Shown: positions 38,877-52,600 of the stretch, piece by piece
Layout of the letters: each line of letters starts with the position of its first letter
How positions within the stretch are numbered: position 1 is the stretch's first letter
Source of the DNA: Bacteroidetes bacterium GWF2_40_14
GTDB taxonomy: Bacteria > Bacteroidota > Bacteroidia > Bacteroidales > UBA932
Assembly (NCBI GenBank): GCA_001769195.1
Contig: MEOK01000038.1
Span: 135,020-199,019, forward strand
Direction of reading: 5' to 3'
DNA length: 64,000 bases
Notes under the pieces: generated by a model
What the model was told of the DNA's origin: nothing
What the model saw: only the letters and a program-made list of their open reading frames with translations
The model's database searches: none
Made by a program: the position numbers and the translations under genes

Positions 38877-40352
38877 CTACAAAAGAGGGCTGAGGAGCCT
38901 TGCCAATGACTCTTTGATTTGATTACCAACACTCCTTTTTGCCCACTTTGAGCTAGCCAGGGATTTGCATCTTTCAATATCTTTGATAAACTGTTTGTCA
39001 ATTTGTTGAGTTATGTCGCTATTGTATATAACAGCGGTAATTTCAAAGTTGTGTTCTAATGACCTGTTGTCAAAATTTGCTGACCCTATAATGCATAACT
39101 CCCCGTCAATGCAAATAACTTTTGAATGGTTGAAACCTTTACTGAAAAGATATACTTTTACACCTGCATCTAGAAGTTCAGTTGCATAAGACATTGTACT
39201 CCAATAGGCGATTGTGGTATCGCTTTTCTCGGGTAACATGAGAGAGACCTCAACTCCTCCCAATGCCGAAATTTTCAGAGCATTCAAAAGAGATTCGTTA
39301 GGAGTAAAATATGGAGTTATCAGATTAATGTGATGTTTTGCCTTTGATATTGCAGCAAAGTAACACTGCATAATACTGGCCCAGTCGCTGTCTGGTCCGG
39401 ATGTTATAATCTGTGAGTAAAAATGATAGTTTTCTCCTTCTACTTTAATATTGGAAGTGTTTATTGAAGGAAAGTATTTTTTCTTTCTTTTGAACTGCTG
39501 ATTTATTATAAAGTATCTGTCAAGCAGGAAACTTGATTGAAGCGCCGCCACAGATTCCCCTTTGATTTTTATATGAGTATCTCTCCACTCTTCAAACTGA
39601 CCTCCGTAATAATATCTGTCGGCAATGTTCACCCCTCCCAGAAACCCGGCAATACCATCAACGACAAGAATTTTCCTGTGGTTTCGATAGTTGATTTTAG
39701 ATGTTGGTGACAGAAACCTAACGGGAGAGAATTTTAAAACTTCTATGTTTTCGGATTTAAGTTCGTCTGTATAATTTTTTTTCAATCCCCAGCATCCCAC
39801 ATCGTCAAAGATCAAACGTACCTCAACTCCCTCTCGGGCTTTGGTAATCAATAAATCCTTGAATCTGTTGCCAATTTCATCATCTTCAATTATGTAAGAC
39901 TGAAGGTGAATGTGTTGGCGGGCACCCTTAATACTTTGAAACATAGAGTCCAAAGCCTCTCTTCCAGAAAAAAATATCTCTATACTTGTGTTCAGACCAA
40001 CAACACTTTTGTTTCCCTTAATATTGAGATTGATGAGATTTCTGTATTGGTGAAGCTCTTCGGGTACCGACTCCGGATGAGTATTGAAGAGTTTCATCTG
40101 CTGATAACTTAACAGCCGTCTGTACCTTTCGTCACGTACCCCTTTTCTATTGTATATTTTAGTTTTCCTGAAGTTCTGACCAAAAAGAATGTAAAAGAAA
40201 AGACCAACATATGGAAGCAGTAAAATAACAATTATCCAGGAGAGGGACTTTACAGGATCGAGCTTTCTGTATATTATGCGAATTGAAACAGAAATAGCCA
40301 ACAGGTAGTAAACCAGATAGACTGTCAATGATATGATTTCATTGTAAGCCAT
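38877..40352 (-). CDS. cls: Cardiolipin synthase
   Basis: Two HKD motifs 'NHRKILVVDG' and 'NHSKVICIDGELCIIGSANFDNRS', N-terminal TMs. Confidence 0.96.
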   Translation of the reverse strand: MAYNEIISLTVYLVYYLLAISVSIRIIYRKLDPVKSLSWIIVILLLPYVGLFFYILFGQNFRKTKIYNRKGVRDERYRRLLSYQQMKLFNTHPESVPEELHQYRNLINLNIKGNKSVVGLNTSIEIFFSGREALDSMFQSIKGARQHIHLQSYIIEDDEIGNRFKDLLITKAREGVEVRLIFDDVGCWGLKKNYTDELKSENIEVLKFSPVRFLSPTSKINYRNHRKILVVDGIAGFLGGVNIADRYYYGGQFEEWRDTHIKIKGESVAALQSSFLLDRYFIINQQFKRKKKYFPSINTSNIKVEGENYHFYSQIITSGPDSDWASIMQCYFAAISKAKHHINLITPYFTPNESLLNALKISALGGVEVSLMLPEKSDTTIAYWSTMSYATELLDAGVKVYLFSKGFNHSKVICIDGELCIIGSANFDNRSLEHNFEITAVIYNSDITQQIDKQFIKDIERCKSLASSKWAKRSVGNQIKESLARLLSPLL

Positions 40353-41072
40353 TTATTTGACTCCTTTTCTGGCGGTGTAAAGGACTGCAACGCCTCCTGT
40401 AAGCGATTTGTAATGAACATCTGTGAAGCCTTCATCTGTTATCTCCTTACACAGATCTCCATATTGGGGGAAACTCTTGACGGATTCCGGAAGATAGGTA
40501 TAGGCCTTCATGTCTTTAGAAATGAATCTGCCGATTAAGGGTAATATTTTGAGAAAATATAAGTTGAACAATCCGCGCCATACACAGTTTCTTGGTGTTG
40601 CAAATTCCAGAATTGAAAGGTATCCTCCTTTTCTGAGAACTCTGATAATCTCTTTCAGAGAAGATTTTCTATCCTCAAAATTACGAATACCAAAAGTTAT
40701 TGTAACAGAATCAAAACTGTTGTCGGACATTGGAATAGAATCTGCGGATGCCAATATGAAAACAGGAGGGGGGGTATTGCCTGAACTTATTCTACTGCTC
40801 TTAAACCTGGCAACATCAAGCATCTTTTCAGCAATATCGGCCCCAACAACTTCAAAGCCTGATTTGTAAAGCGCAATTGTCATATCACCTGTCCCGCACG
40901 CAAGATCAAGTACTTTTTCCGGATTATGGACCTTTACAAAGTTAAGTAGTTTTCTTCTCCATATTTTGTCAATACCTAAAGAAAGAAGATGGTTCAGAAA
41001 ATCGTACTTGCTCGCTATATTATTGAACATAGAAGAGACTGATTCACGATCTTTTTGCAATGCATTATCCAT
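40353..41072 (-). CDS. ubiE: Demethylmenaquinone (ubiquinone/menaquinone) methyltransferase
   Basis: 'MFNNIASKYDFLNHLLSLGIDKIWRRKL', 'VLDLACGTGDMTIALYK'. Confidence 0.96.
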   Translation of the reverse strand: MDNALQKDRESVSSMFNNIASKYDFLNHLLSLGIDKIWRRKLLNFVKVHNPEKVLDLACGTGDMTIALYKSGFEVVGADIAEKMLDVARFKSSRISSGNTPPPVFILASADSIPMSDNSFDSVTITFGIRNFEDRKSSLKEIIRVLRKGGYLSILEFATPRNCVWRGLFNLYFLKILPLIGRFISKDMKAYTYLPESVKSFPQYGDLCKEITDEGFTDVHYKSLTGGVAVLYTARKGVK

Positions 41073-41638
41073 TACTCAAGATAGTCAACTATATAACCAA
41101 ATGACAGGTCGTCTATCCTTAGTTCACCCTTTGTCACGTGACCAAGAAGAGTAAGCTTAATGCCGTTATTGAATATGAAGTCTACTAGTTTGCCCTCTTT
41201 TTCTGTACTTACACTTACTAAAATTGAACAATTCCTGTCATTGAAAAGGAACTCCTTGTCACTTATCTCTGCATCTCCTGTTATGTCAAAGCCAAGTTTC
41301 TTCACGCCACAAGCCTCCACAAGACCACAGAACAGACCGGCTTCCTTTAATGAATGAGCACTTGTAACAAGACCTTTTTCAAATGCATCGTACAGGATTT
41401 CTACTACAGAACTATTGTCGTCGTCCTCTTCCACATAGTTGCCAAGCAGATATATTGTATCACCCTTTTTGTCGAAGTTGACTGGTATCTTGTGCCCATG
41501 TCTTGAGAATTCCGGGTCAAAAGGATTCTTGCTGTATTTTGATAAGCTTTCTTGTAATTCTGTACTCTCGGTAAGGATGTCGCTAATTTCAACAAGGTCT
41601 TCAATGTTTGAAATCTGCTTTTTGAAATTGTCGTTCAT
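41072..41638 (-). CDS. Orphan AIR-synthase C-terminal (PurL/PurM C-domain)-like protein
   Basis: 'GLVTSAHSLKEAGLFCGLVEACGVKKLGFDITGD...FLFNDRNCSILVSVSTEKEGKLVDF...LLGHVTKGELRI' resembles AIRS_C. Confidence 0.6.
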   Translation of the reverse strand: MNDNFKKQISNIEDLVEISDILTESTELQESLSKYSKNPFDPEFSRHGHKIPVNFDKKGDTIYLLGNYVEEDDDNSSVVEILYDAFEKGLVTSAHSLKEAGLFCGLVEACGVKKLGFDITGDAEISDKEFLFNDRNCSILVSVSTEKEGKLVDFIFNNGIKLTLLGHVTKGELRIDDLSFGYIVDYLE

Positions 41639-41728
41639 ATATTGCTTTTTAATATTTGATGCTAAGTTACAAACTTTTTTGCAAACTATTTCAATCTACA
41701 GAAATTCATGTTATCTTTGTACTACCGC

Positions 41729-41812
41729 GCCCAGATGGTGAAATTGGTAGACACGCTACTTTGAGGTGGTAGTGCCGGTTCCGGTGTGCAAGTTCGAGTC
41801 TTGTTCTGGGCA
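41729..41812 (+). tRNA. tRNA-Leu (anticodon GAG)
   Basis: GCCCAGA/TCTGGGC acceptor, CTACT-TTGAGGT-GGTAG anticodon arm, long variable arm. Confidence 0.92.
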
Positions 41813-41866
41813 CATTTGTTAAAACTTTATAAATCAAGCCGTTGGTCACAGCGGCTTTCTTATTGT

Positions 41867-42793
41867 ATGAAAATTGTATTTCTAGACTCAGCAACTATAG
41901 GCGCAGATGTATCATTACAGCCTATTGAGACATTAGGAGATTTTATATGCTATCCTTCTACTTCTCCTGAACAGGTAGCAGAGAGGGTGAAGGACGCAGA
42001 TGTCCTCATTGTAAATAAGGTATTGACCGGTAAAGACGAAATTGACGCAGCTCCAAATCTCAAACTGATATGTGTAGCTGCTACTGGAATGAATAATGTC
42101 AATATTCCATATGCCAATTCAAAGGGAATACCGGTAAAAAACGTATTTGCATATTCAACTGACAGTGTTGCTCAGATTACCTTTTCTCTGGTACTGGCTC
42201 TTATTTCCAAACTAGGATACTTCGACAATCATGTCAAGACAGGGGAGTACTGTAAAAGCAACCACTATACCTGCACCGACCGTACATTCTTTGAACTTAA
42301 GGGAAAGAATTTTGGAATTATTGGGATGGGGACAATCGGGAAAAGAGTAGCGGAGATTGCTAAGGTATTTGGTGCAAACGTCTCATATTATTCAACAAAC
42401 GGTTTACCACACTGCAAGGATTACCCATCAGTCACTTTGGATGAGCTTCTTGCAAAATCAGATATAATATCGGTACATGCACCTCTTAATGATAAAACCA
42501 GAAATCTCATATCACTGAATGAGCTCAGGAAAATGAAGCCCACTGCATACATTGTAAACATGGGCAGAGGAGGGATAATCAACGAAGAAGATCTGGCAAA
42601 GGCATTGGATTTCAATCTTATTGCCGGGGCTGGTATTGATGTATATGAAAATGAGCCTATTCCGGCAGATCATCCGTATCTTGGAATACAAAATATGGAG
42701 AATATTATTCTTACCCCTCATATAGGATGGGCAAGCGTTGAGGCAAGAAAGCTTCTTGTGCAAAAGATTGCGGAAAATATAAAATCTATTTGA
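41867..42793 (+). CDS. D-2-hydroxyacid dehydrogenase
   Basis: 'KNFGIIGMGTIGKRVAEIAKVFGANV', 'MKPTAYIVNMGRGGIINEEDLAKAL', 'LTPHIGWAS'; start placed after the tRNA. Confidence 0.95.
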   Translation: MKIVFLDSATIGADVSLQPIETLGDFICYPSTSPEQVAERVKDADVLIVNKVLTGKDEIDAAPNLKLICVAATGMNNVNIPYANSKGIPVKNVFAYSTDSVAQITFSLVLALISKLGYFDNHVKTGEYCKSNHYTCTDRTFFELKGKNFGIIGMGTIGKRVAEIAKVFGANVSYYSTNGLPHCKDYPSVTLDELLAKSDIISVHAPLNDKTRNLISLNELRKMKPTAYIVNMGRGGIINEEDLAKALDFNLIAGAGIDVYENEPIPADHPYLGIQNMENIILTPHIGWASVEARKLLVQKIAENIKSI

Positions 42794-43613
42794 GGGGAGA
42801 GTCTGGTTCCTTTTTCATGTAGTTATATTCAAGCCTGTCTACAAGCCTTGGAAAGAACTTATTCAAAATAACAAGCAGCTTGCCCACAGGAGTAAGGACA
42901 ACCTGGGCTTTCTTTTTTTCAATTCCCTTTAAAAGATGACGGGCACACTCTTCTGCAGACATCATCTTGTCCTCTGCTCTTGGTGTCTTGCCTTGATGAC
43001 TACCGTCTGCAACGAGGGCCTCTTGTCTTATATTCGACGCAGTGAATCCGGGAGCAAAGATCATCACATGAAGTTTGTCTTTGAGATGTTCTACCCTTAG
43101 AGTGTCCAGAAAACCATACACTGCAAACTTTGAGGCAGAGTAACCTGTTCGGGCAGGGAGTCCTTTGAATCCTGCAATCGATATGACACCTACTACAGAA
43201 CCGCCGGTATTTAAAATATGGGGTAAGGCATATTTTGTACAATACACCGTACCCCAAAAGTTTACATCCATAAGTTGTTTGATTACAGAAAGATCGAGGT
43301 CCTTAAAAAGAGCTCTCATAGATATTCCTGCATTGTTTACCAGTATGTCAAGTTTGCCGAATCTGGCAATAGTCTGCTCAATAAGATTCTTGCAATCATT
43401 CTCAATTGTGACATCTGTTTTTACAGACAGAACCTCAGTAATTGCAGAGAGTTCTCTCTCAGTCTCCAAGAGCTTGTCAATTCTGCGGGCAGCCAGCACA
43501 ACCTTGGCTCCCCCCTTTGCAAATTCCATGGCTGCTGCCAATCCTATTCCAGAACTGGCACCGGTAATCACAACAACCTTATCTTTATAGAACATCTGAC
43601 AGTGTTTAATCAA
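42786..43613 (-). CDS. SDR family oxidoreductase (3-ketodihydrosphingosine reductase-like candidate)
   Basis: 'VVVITGASSGIGLAAAMEFAKGG', 'LVNNAGISMRALF', 'GYSASKFAVYGF'. Confidence 0.9.
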   Translation of the reverse strand: MIKHCQMFYKDKVVVITGASSGIGLAAAMEFAKGGAKVVLAARRIDKLLETERELSAITEVLSVKTDVTIENDCKNLIEQTIARFGKLDILVNNAGISMRALFKDLDLSVIKQLMDVNFWGTVYCTKYALPHILNTGGSVVGVISIAGFKGLPARTGYSASKFAVYGFLDTLRVEHLKDKLHVMIFAPGFTASNIRQEALVADGSHQGKTPRAEDKMMSAEECARHLLKGIEKKKAQVVLTPVGKLLVILNKFFPRLVDRLEYNYMKKEPDSPLK

Positions 43614-44862
43614 GGGATTTGTCCTGCATCTCCTCGCTCTTGTAAATACCTTTCTTCAGATTGGCAGCTATCTGGTCAAAAGCATTGAGGGTGTATTCAA
43701 CATCTTCAAGAGAGTGCATTGCTGTAGGAATGACTCTGAACATTATAACACCTTTTGGAACAACAGGATAGATTACACACGAGCAGAATATCCTATGGTT
43801 CTCCCTCAAATCGATCAGGATATTTGTAGCTTCAGCAACATTGCCTTCCAGAAAAATTGGTGTGACACAGGCTTCTGCCTTGCCAATGTTAAATCCTCTT
43901 TTTCTTAGGCCTTCCTGCATTGCTCTGGTTATTGTCCAAAGTTTCTCGCGAAGTTCGGGCATTGTCCTTATCATATCGAGACGCTTAAGGCAACCCTCAA
44001 CCAAAGGCATTGGTAGTGATTTTGCGTAAATCTGTGAACGAAGATTGTATCTTAGGTAGTTGATTATTGAAGTTGGTCCGGCAACAAAGCCCCCTATTGC
44101 AGCCATTGATTTTGCAAAAGCACCGAAATAGAGGTCAATCTCATCCATTACATTGTAGTGTTCCGAAGTTCCTCTGCCATCATTACCCATAACTCCAAAT
44201 CCATGAGCATCATCTATCAAAATTCTGAATTTGTATTTTTTCTTGAGCTCAACAATTTTGTCAAGAATTCCTAGGTCACCGGTCATGCCGTATACTCCCT
44301 CTGTAATGAGAAGGATTCCTCCTCCTGTCTCGGCAACAAGTTTTGATGCACGTTCCAGAGCCTTTTCGCATTTAACGATATCATTATGAGGATATACTAT
44401 TCTCTGACCCATATGAAGCCTTACACCATCCATTATACAGGCATGCGCCTCTGAGTCATATACTATAATATCGTGTCTGTTGACAAGGGCATCAATTGTA
44501 GAGACCATACCCTGGTAGCCGAAATTGAAAAGATACGCATCTTCTTTCTTTTCAAAATCTGCAAGTTCCCTTTCAAGTTGTTCGTGAAGCTTAGTTTGCC
44601 CCGACATCATTCTGGCACCCATAGGGTAGCCAAGTCCCCATTTTATGGTAGCTTCCGAATCTGCTTTTCTTACTTCAGGGTGATTAGCCAGACCAAGATA
44701 GTTGTTGAATGTCCAGGCAAGCACCTCTTTGCCGTTAAATATCATTCTGGGTTGAATCTGACCCTCAAGCTTAGGAAAAGTAAAATATCCGTGAGCTTTT
44801 ACTCTGTACTGTCCCAGAGGACCCCCTTCATCGTTGATGATTCTTTCAAAAATATCCATTGT
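43606..44862 (-). CDS. Alpha-oxoamine synthase family aminotransferase (serine palmitoyltransferase / Kbl-like)
   Basis: 'WTFNNYLGLANHPEVRKADSEATIKWGLGYPMGARMMSGQTKLHEQLE', 'IDDAHGFGVMGNDGRGTSEH', 'GAFAKSMAAIGGFV'; start at MDIFERI. Confidence 0.88.
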   Translation of the reverse strand, partial: TMDIFERIINDEGGPLGQYRVKAHGYFTFPKLEGQIQPRMIFNGKEVLAWTFNNYLGLANHPEVRKADSEATIKWGLGYPMGARMMSGQTKLHEQLERELADFEKKEDAYLFNFGYQGMVSTIDALVNRHDIIVYDSEAHACIMDGVRLHMGQRIVYPHNDIVKCEKALERASKLVAETGGGILLITEGVYGMTGDLGILDKIVELKKKYKFRILIDDAHGFGVMGNDGRGTSEHYNVMDEIDLYFGAFAKSMAAIGGFVAGPTSIINYLRYNLRSQIYAKSLPMPLVEGCLKRLDMIRTMPELREKLWTITRAMQEGLRKRGFNIGKAEACVTPIFLEGNVAEATNILIDLRENHRIFCSCVIYPVVPKGVIMFRVIPTAMHSLEDVEYTLNAFDQIAANLKKGIYKSEEMQDKSLD

Positions 44863-44870
44863 ATAAAAAA

Positions 44871-47772
<2,902 letters not shown>

Positions 47773-47844
47773 TCACTCTGTTATTAAAGAAAACAAAGTT
47801 AAGGAAAATAGAGAAAAAAACCTAATAAATAAGATTACAGTTTA

Positions 47845-49665
47845 TCATAGTTTAAAGATGGCACCCACTCCGGCACCAATGCCCGGGCCGCCATAGTACA
47901 TGCTGTATAATTCGCAGGAATCAAGGATGTTATTTAATTTAAGATATAATGAAATCTTGTTATTTAATACATAGGTGACATCGAAGTTCAGAGTAGTAAA
48001 CCTGGACATAAATTCTGCCGTTGTATTTTGATCGCTGTCGTACGGATTGAAATAGAACAGGGTAGGGGTTTTGGATCTTAAATGCAAAGATGCTCCGAAA
48101 ACTATACGCTCTCTCCAGTTGTAGCGCCCGAAAGCCCTTAGTTCAAATGGGGAGTGATTATAAACTGTAGATGAGTCCTTATTTGTATAGTCGTTGTATT
48201 CAAAGCTCAGTCCCGACTCAAACGCCTCTGACTTCCAGGCAAACTCGCCCCCTGCGCAAAACTTATGCATATCCCCATAAGTGGCAATAAATGTGTTTCT
48301 TGGTCCATACCATATGTTCGTATAGTAAAACAGATTCATCTCCTTTACAAATCTGGTATAACCACCGTAGATATTATACGAGAATCTGTCCTTAACCTGA
48401 CCTTTGAATCCGGCTTTTACTATTAAAGGCTCTTCAGTGTTTTGAATGTCTAAATTAGGAGTTATCCAAGGGTTCTCAGACATTATATCCTGATAAGTAC
48501 GGAAGTGGTTTTTCCCATCTACCAGGGAGTAGAACCACAACCTGTTCTTTATAAGTTCGTAGCTTAAATTTCCTTTGAAAAATATGTTGAAAGCATCCAC
48601 AGATGGGTTGATGTACTTGTTAAGACGGACCCCTATTTCAAACAACCATCTGTTCTGGCTGAATGTATAGTATGGGTGGATTTCAAGATCAGACCTGTTA
48701 AAGCTTGTACTGTTTATTCCATTTGATGTCTGATACCTGAAAGCTACTGCGAATTTGTGGAATTTTGCAAAATTGTGACCTGCAACACCTCCCATATTGA
48801 GATAGGTTTCGTCAAAGTCTCTGAGAGAATTCATTACATTATATACAGGTGGAGTTGCGTACTTACCTCGGTCTCCCATATAGGTGTAACTCAGGTCGAG
48901 CCCGTAAAAAAATGTATTGGGTTTGCTATTGGTAGACCTTATATGGAACCTCCCCCTGAATTTGTCATATACATGCGACAATGAGTCCATCATATATGCA
49001 GATGTGAGAGTTCTTGGAAAGTGGGTGCTGTTTGGGTTTAAAACCATAAGTTCAACAGGCATCGTGTAGTCTGCTGCCTTAGGCTGATTGTAACCGTAGA
49101 AACTATGGAAATTCTTGTCGTAGTCTGCATCAATCCCAAGCTCTCCGGTTTTCCATTTGTAACCGAAGTTTAGACCAAGATTGTTCCTGGCAGAGGGGGC
49201 AGATACCTTCTGCTTGTCCCTTGTGGTATTCGGACCATCTACATTAACCAGTGGAACCTCACCCCAGAATGAGTTGTGTTTTCCGTATATGACAAGTGAA
49301 AGCGCAGAGGGGAGATTAGGTTGCAGATAAAGATCAAGATGAGGATTAAATGGATAGTTGAAACCAACATTGCCATAGAATACCGGGTATTTGACATTGG
49401 GATCCTTCTCAATCTGTGCCGAAGGGAGGGGAGAAAACTCATAAAGATCCTTGATAGGCTTTTCAAAAATTGAGTAATCGAAGATAAGGTTGAAATTTCC
49501 CACAGTGTCAGAAAACACAGTGTTAAGCCTGCTCTTCTGAATCTCCAGCAACTTTGCATCAAAATCACGTTTAACCTCAAGTGTTGGATCTATCTTTTGC
49601 TGAGAATATAACGTCACAGGAAGTGCTGCGGTGCAAAAAATCAATATTTTCAAGTATCTGCTCAT
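47845..49665 (-). CDS. Putative outer membrane beta-barrel protein (TonB-receptor barrel-like, no obvious plug)
   Basis: Signal peptide, alternating aromatic beta-strand pattern, C-terminal 'LYLKLNNILDSCELYSMYYGGPGIGAGVGAIFKL'. Confidence 0.75.
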   Translation of the reverse strand: MSRYLKILIFCTAALPVTLYSQQKIDPTLEVKRDFDAKLLEIQKSRLNTVFSDTVGNFNLIFDYSIFEKPIKDLYEFSPLPSAQIEKDPNVKYPVFYGNVGFNYPFNPHLDLYLQPNLPSALSLVIYGKHNSFWGEVPLVNVDGPNTTRDKQKVSAPSARNNLGLNFGYKWKTGELGIDADYDKNFHSFYGYNQPKAADYTMPVELMVLNPNSTHFPRTLTSAYMMDSLSHVYDKFRGRFHIRSTNSKPNTFFYGLDLSYTYMGDRGKYATPPVYNVMNSLRDFDETYLNMGGVAGHNFAKFHKFAVAFRYQTSNGINSTSFNRSDLEIHPYYTFSQNRWLFEIGVRLNKYINPSVDAFNIFFKGNLSYELIKNRLWFYSLVDGKNHFRTYQDIMSENPWITPNLDIQNTEEPLIVKAGFKGQVKDRFSYNIYGGYTRFVKEMNLFYYTNIWYGPRNTFIATYGDMHKFCAGGEFAWKSEAFESGLSFEYNDYTNKDSSTVYNHSPFELRAFGRYNWRERIVFGASLHLRSKTPTLFYFNPYDSDQNTTAEFMSRFTTLNFDVTYVLNNKISLYLKLNNILDSCELYSMYYGGPGIGAGVGAIFKL

Positions 49666-49676
49666 AATCTCTCTGT

Positions 49677-52600
49677 TTATTTTGCTCTGTTTTCTATTTT
49701 GGATAACCTTAATTTTATTTGCTCAGCAATGTCATCTTTGCCTTTTTGCTTATAGGAGTCAAGTATGCTCTTGAATGTTGCCTCTGCCTGTGCCCAGTTT
49801 TCTCTCTCGGCGTAGCTGTCACCCAGAAGAATGAAGCTCTTTGCCAGCCAGTAAGTCTGAGGAGTGTCGGAGTCTGAAAAGGCAAACACCTCTTTTTCCA
49901 CAGAGGTAAAATCACCATTGTCAAATGTATTTGATATTAAAAGATATGTACATTCTGCTCCCTCAGGTGACATTTTGTTTTTTGACAACTCCCTCAAAAG
50001 TGGAAGTGCGCTTGATCTTTCTCCCAGAAGATAGTGCGATTTTGCCATTATATACTTAACTCGTAATTTATTGGTCTCATTAAGGTTAAGAATGTTTGCC
50101 CGCTGAGATTCTGCCAGTGCATTCTCATACTGACGCGACATAAAGAACGAGTTAATCTTACCCATTTGTGCCTCCATCTTGTTATTGTCGAGAAGAGCAA
50201 TGATTCCGAGAGTTGAATAGCCTTTAAGAGCTTGTTCATAGTCTTCCAGCTGATAAGAGATTCTCGCAAAATTAAGTGTGGCAAGTTCCGTAAAAGAACT
50301 CTCTCCCTTCTCCATTACCTTCATAAAAGCATCCCGTGCAAGTTCAGGCTTGCCAACCTTCATATACGAGTCTCCAAGATAAAAATATGCCTGAGAAATT
50401 TTGGTTCCATTGCCAAAACGACTTATAAATGACTGCAAAGAACTTACAGCGGCAGAGAAGTTGCCGGAAATGTACTGTTTTTCTGCAGAGTTGAAGATTA
50501 TTAGCTCCTTTTCATCTGTTGTCCTGGCCTTAGAGAGTCCAAGTTTGTCGAGGTAAGCTAGAAATTCCTCTGCATTACCCCTCTCCTGATAAATATTCTC
50601 CAACCCTGATATTGCACTTTGTGCTTCAGGTGAAAGAGGACTCTCTTCCAGTATTCGTTTGTAAAAATCTATAGCCTTGTCGCTCTCCTCTTGATTGATA
50701 CTTATCATGCCCATTTCCAGAAGCGCCTTTGAATAGTAGTGACTGTCCCTGTATACTTCACTTAGCTCCTGGAAATACACCATTGCCCCGCTGTTGTCGC
50801 CAGTCTGTACCAGAGTTCTACCCAATTCATAAAGGACCTCAGGGTGGTACTTTGTCTTTGATTGAGTTTCCAGGATAGACTTAAGTACATCGGTCTTATT
50901 CTTATCATCGCCAAGAAGCCCGTATGAGATAGCCATCTGATATTTGGCGTATGTCGACATTAAAATATCCTTATCAGAAATTTGGGAGAATACATCTACA
51001 GCACCCGAATAGTCCCTCTGCATGAAAAGACAATCGCCAAGTCTGAGTTTTGCCTCATTCCCGTAAGTTGTTTCAGCCCTGGGAGAGTTAAGATATTTTC
51101 TGAACCACTCTTCTGCCATTTTGAAGTTGGTAAGCTTAAAGTAGTTATAACCAAGATTATAGAGAGTGGTATAATATTCCGGAGTCTGCCTGAAGGGCAT
51201 GTCTCTGGTGGCAAGGTTGAGATTTATATCTGCAGATTTCTGAAATTGATTATCTCTGTATAATGACTCGGCAAGCCAGAAATTTGCAAGACTCTTCATA
51301 CGTGTATTGTAACCCGCATTTGCTACAGAGAGTTCGAAGTAAGGGATAGCATCCCTGAATCCACCCAGATTAACCAGTTGTATACCCCTAAGGAAGGATG
51401 CCTTCTGCAGATTAAGTAAGTCTCTTGATGTGGGCCTTTTGATTTTGGATAAGGCATCAACTGCCGATTTGTAATCCTGTGAAAGCAGATAATAACTTGC
51501 AATATAGTTCTGTATGTCATTGAATTTTGAATCAGGAGGTGTAAACTCTCTTAAATATTGCTGAAACCGGGTAATGTCAGAATTAAGGTCAAAAGAGAGC
51601 TTTGCATAATTGAAAAGAGCATCCTCTCTTATTAGCTGGTCAAACTGATATTCCGATGCTGTCTTGAAGGAAGCCAGAGCCATCTGTTTATTCTTTAATT
51701 CTACATAACAATGCCCAAGATGATAGTGGGCATTTTGTGAAAGACTGTCCTGCAACTCAGTTACCATTTTGAAAGACTCTATAGCAGAACCATAGTTCTT
51801 TAATTTATAAGAGATTATCGCTTGGTAATAAATGTCCTTCCTTGTCAGTTCTTCGCCTGACAGTGAGTATTTCTCAAAGTAGTACCGTGCTTTTTCTGTA
51901 TTGCCCATAGCGAAATATGCTTCTGACAGAATTCTTGCAGTCTTGTTTTTAAACTCCTGAGAGACTATCTCATAAACTTTGTTACCCTTATCCAATACAA
52001 CATCGAAGTTTTTTAGCATAAAGTTGGATTCCAGCTGATAAAACTGTGCAAGGGCAGAAAACCTGGGGTCATTCTCAATTCTTTTGAACATTTCAATTGC
52101 TTTTACAAAGCTTTTCTTCATGTAATAGATGTATGCCGAGTAATAGTATCCGGGGTTAGTGTATGATGAGTATGCACCTTTACAAACTTTGTCAAACTCA
52201 GAAAGTGCCCTCTCGAGATTCCCGTTTCTCATATAAGTGTAACCAAGTTTAAAGTCAAACTCAGTCTTGTTCTTCTTTATGAGATTGGCACTTGTTATTT
52301 TGTTGAGTACCTCCAGAGCTTTGTCAAATGAATTTTCATTTATGAAATATGTTGCATATTTCAGATATATGGTTTCAAGCTGGCTGGAAAAAGGGAAATT
52401 ATTCTCGTATTCTGTAACAATAGCATCAAGGTTAGGTTTATTTAATTCAATAGCTATAAGAGTTTTATATCCCCCTGCTTCGGCCCTTTTCACACTATTT
52501 ATCTCCCCACTTTGTTCAAGGGCCTTGTCAAATTCCAGGTCTGCTGCCTGATAAAGCGACTTAGAATAAAGTTCCACACCATTATTGTAATGTTCCGGAA

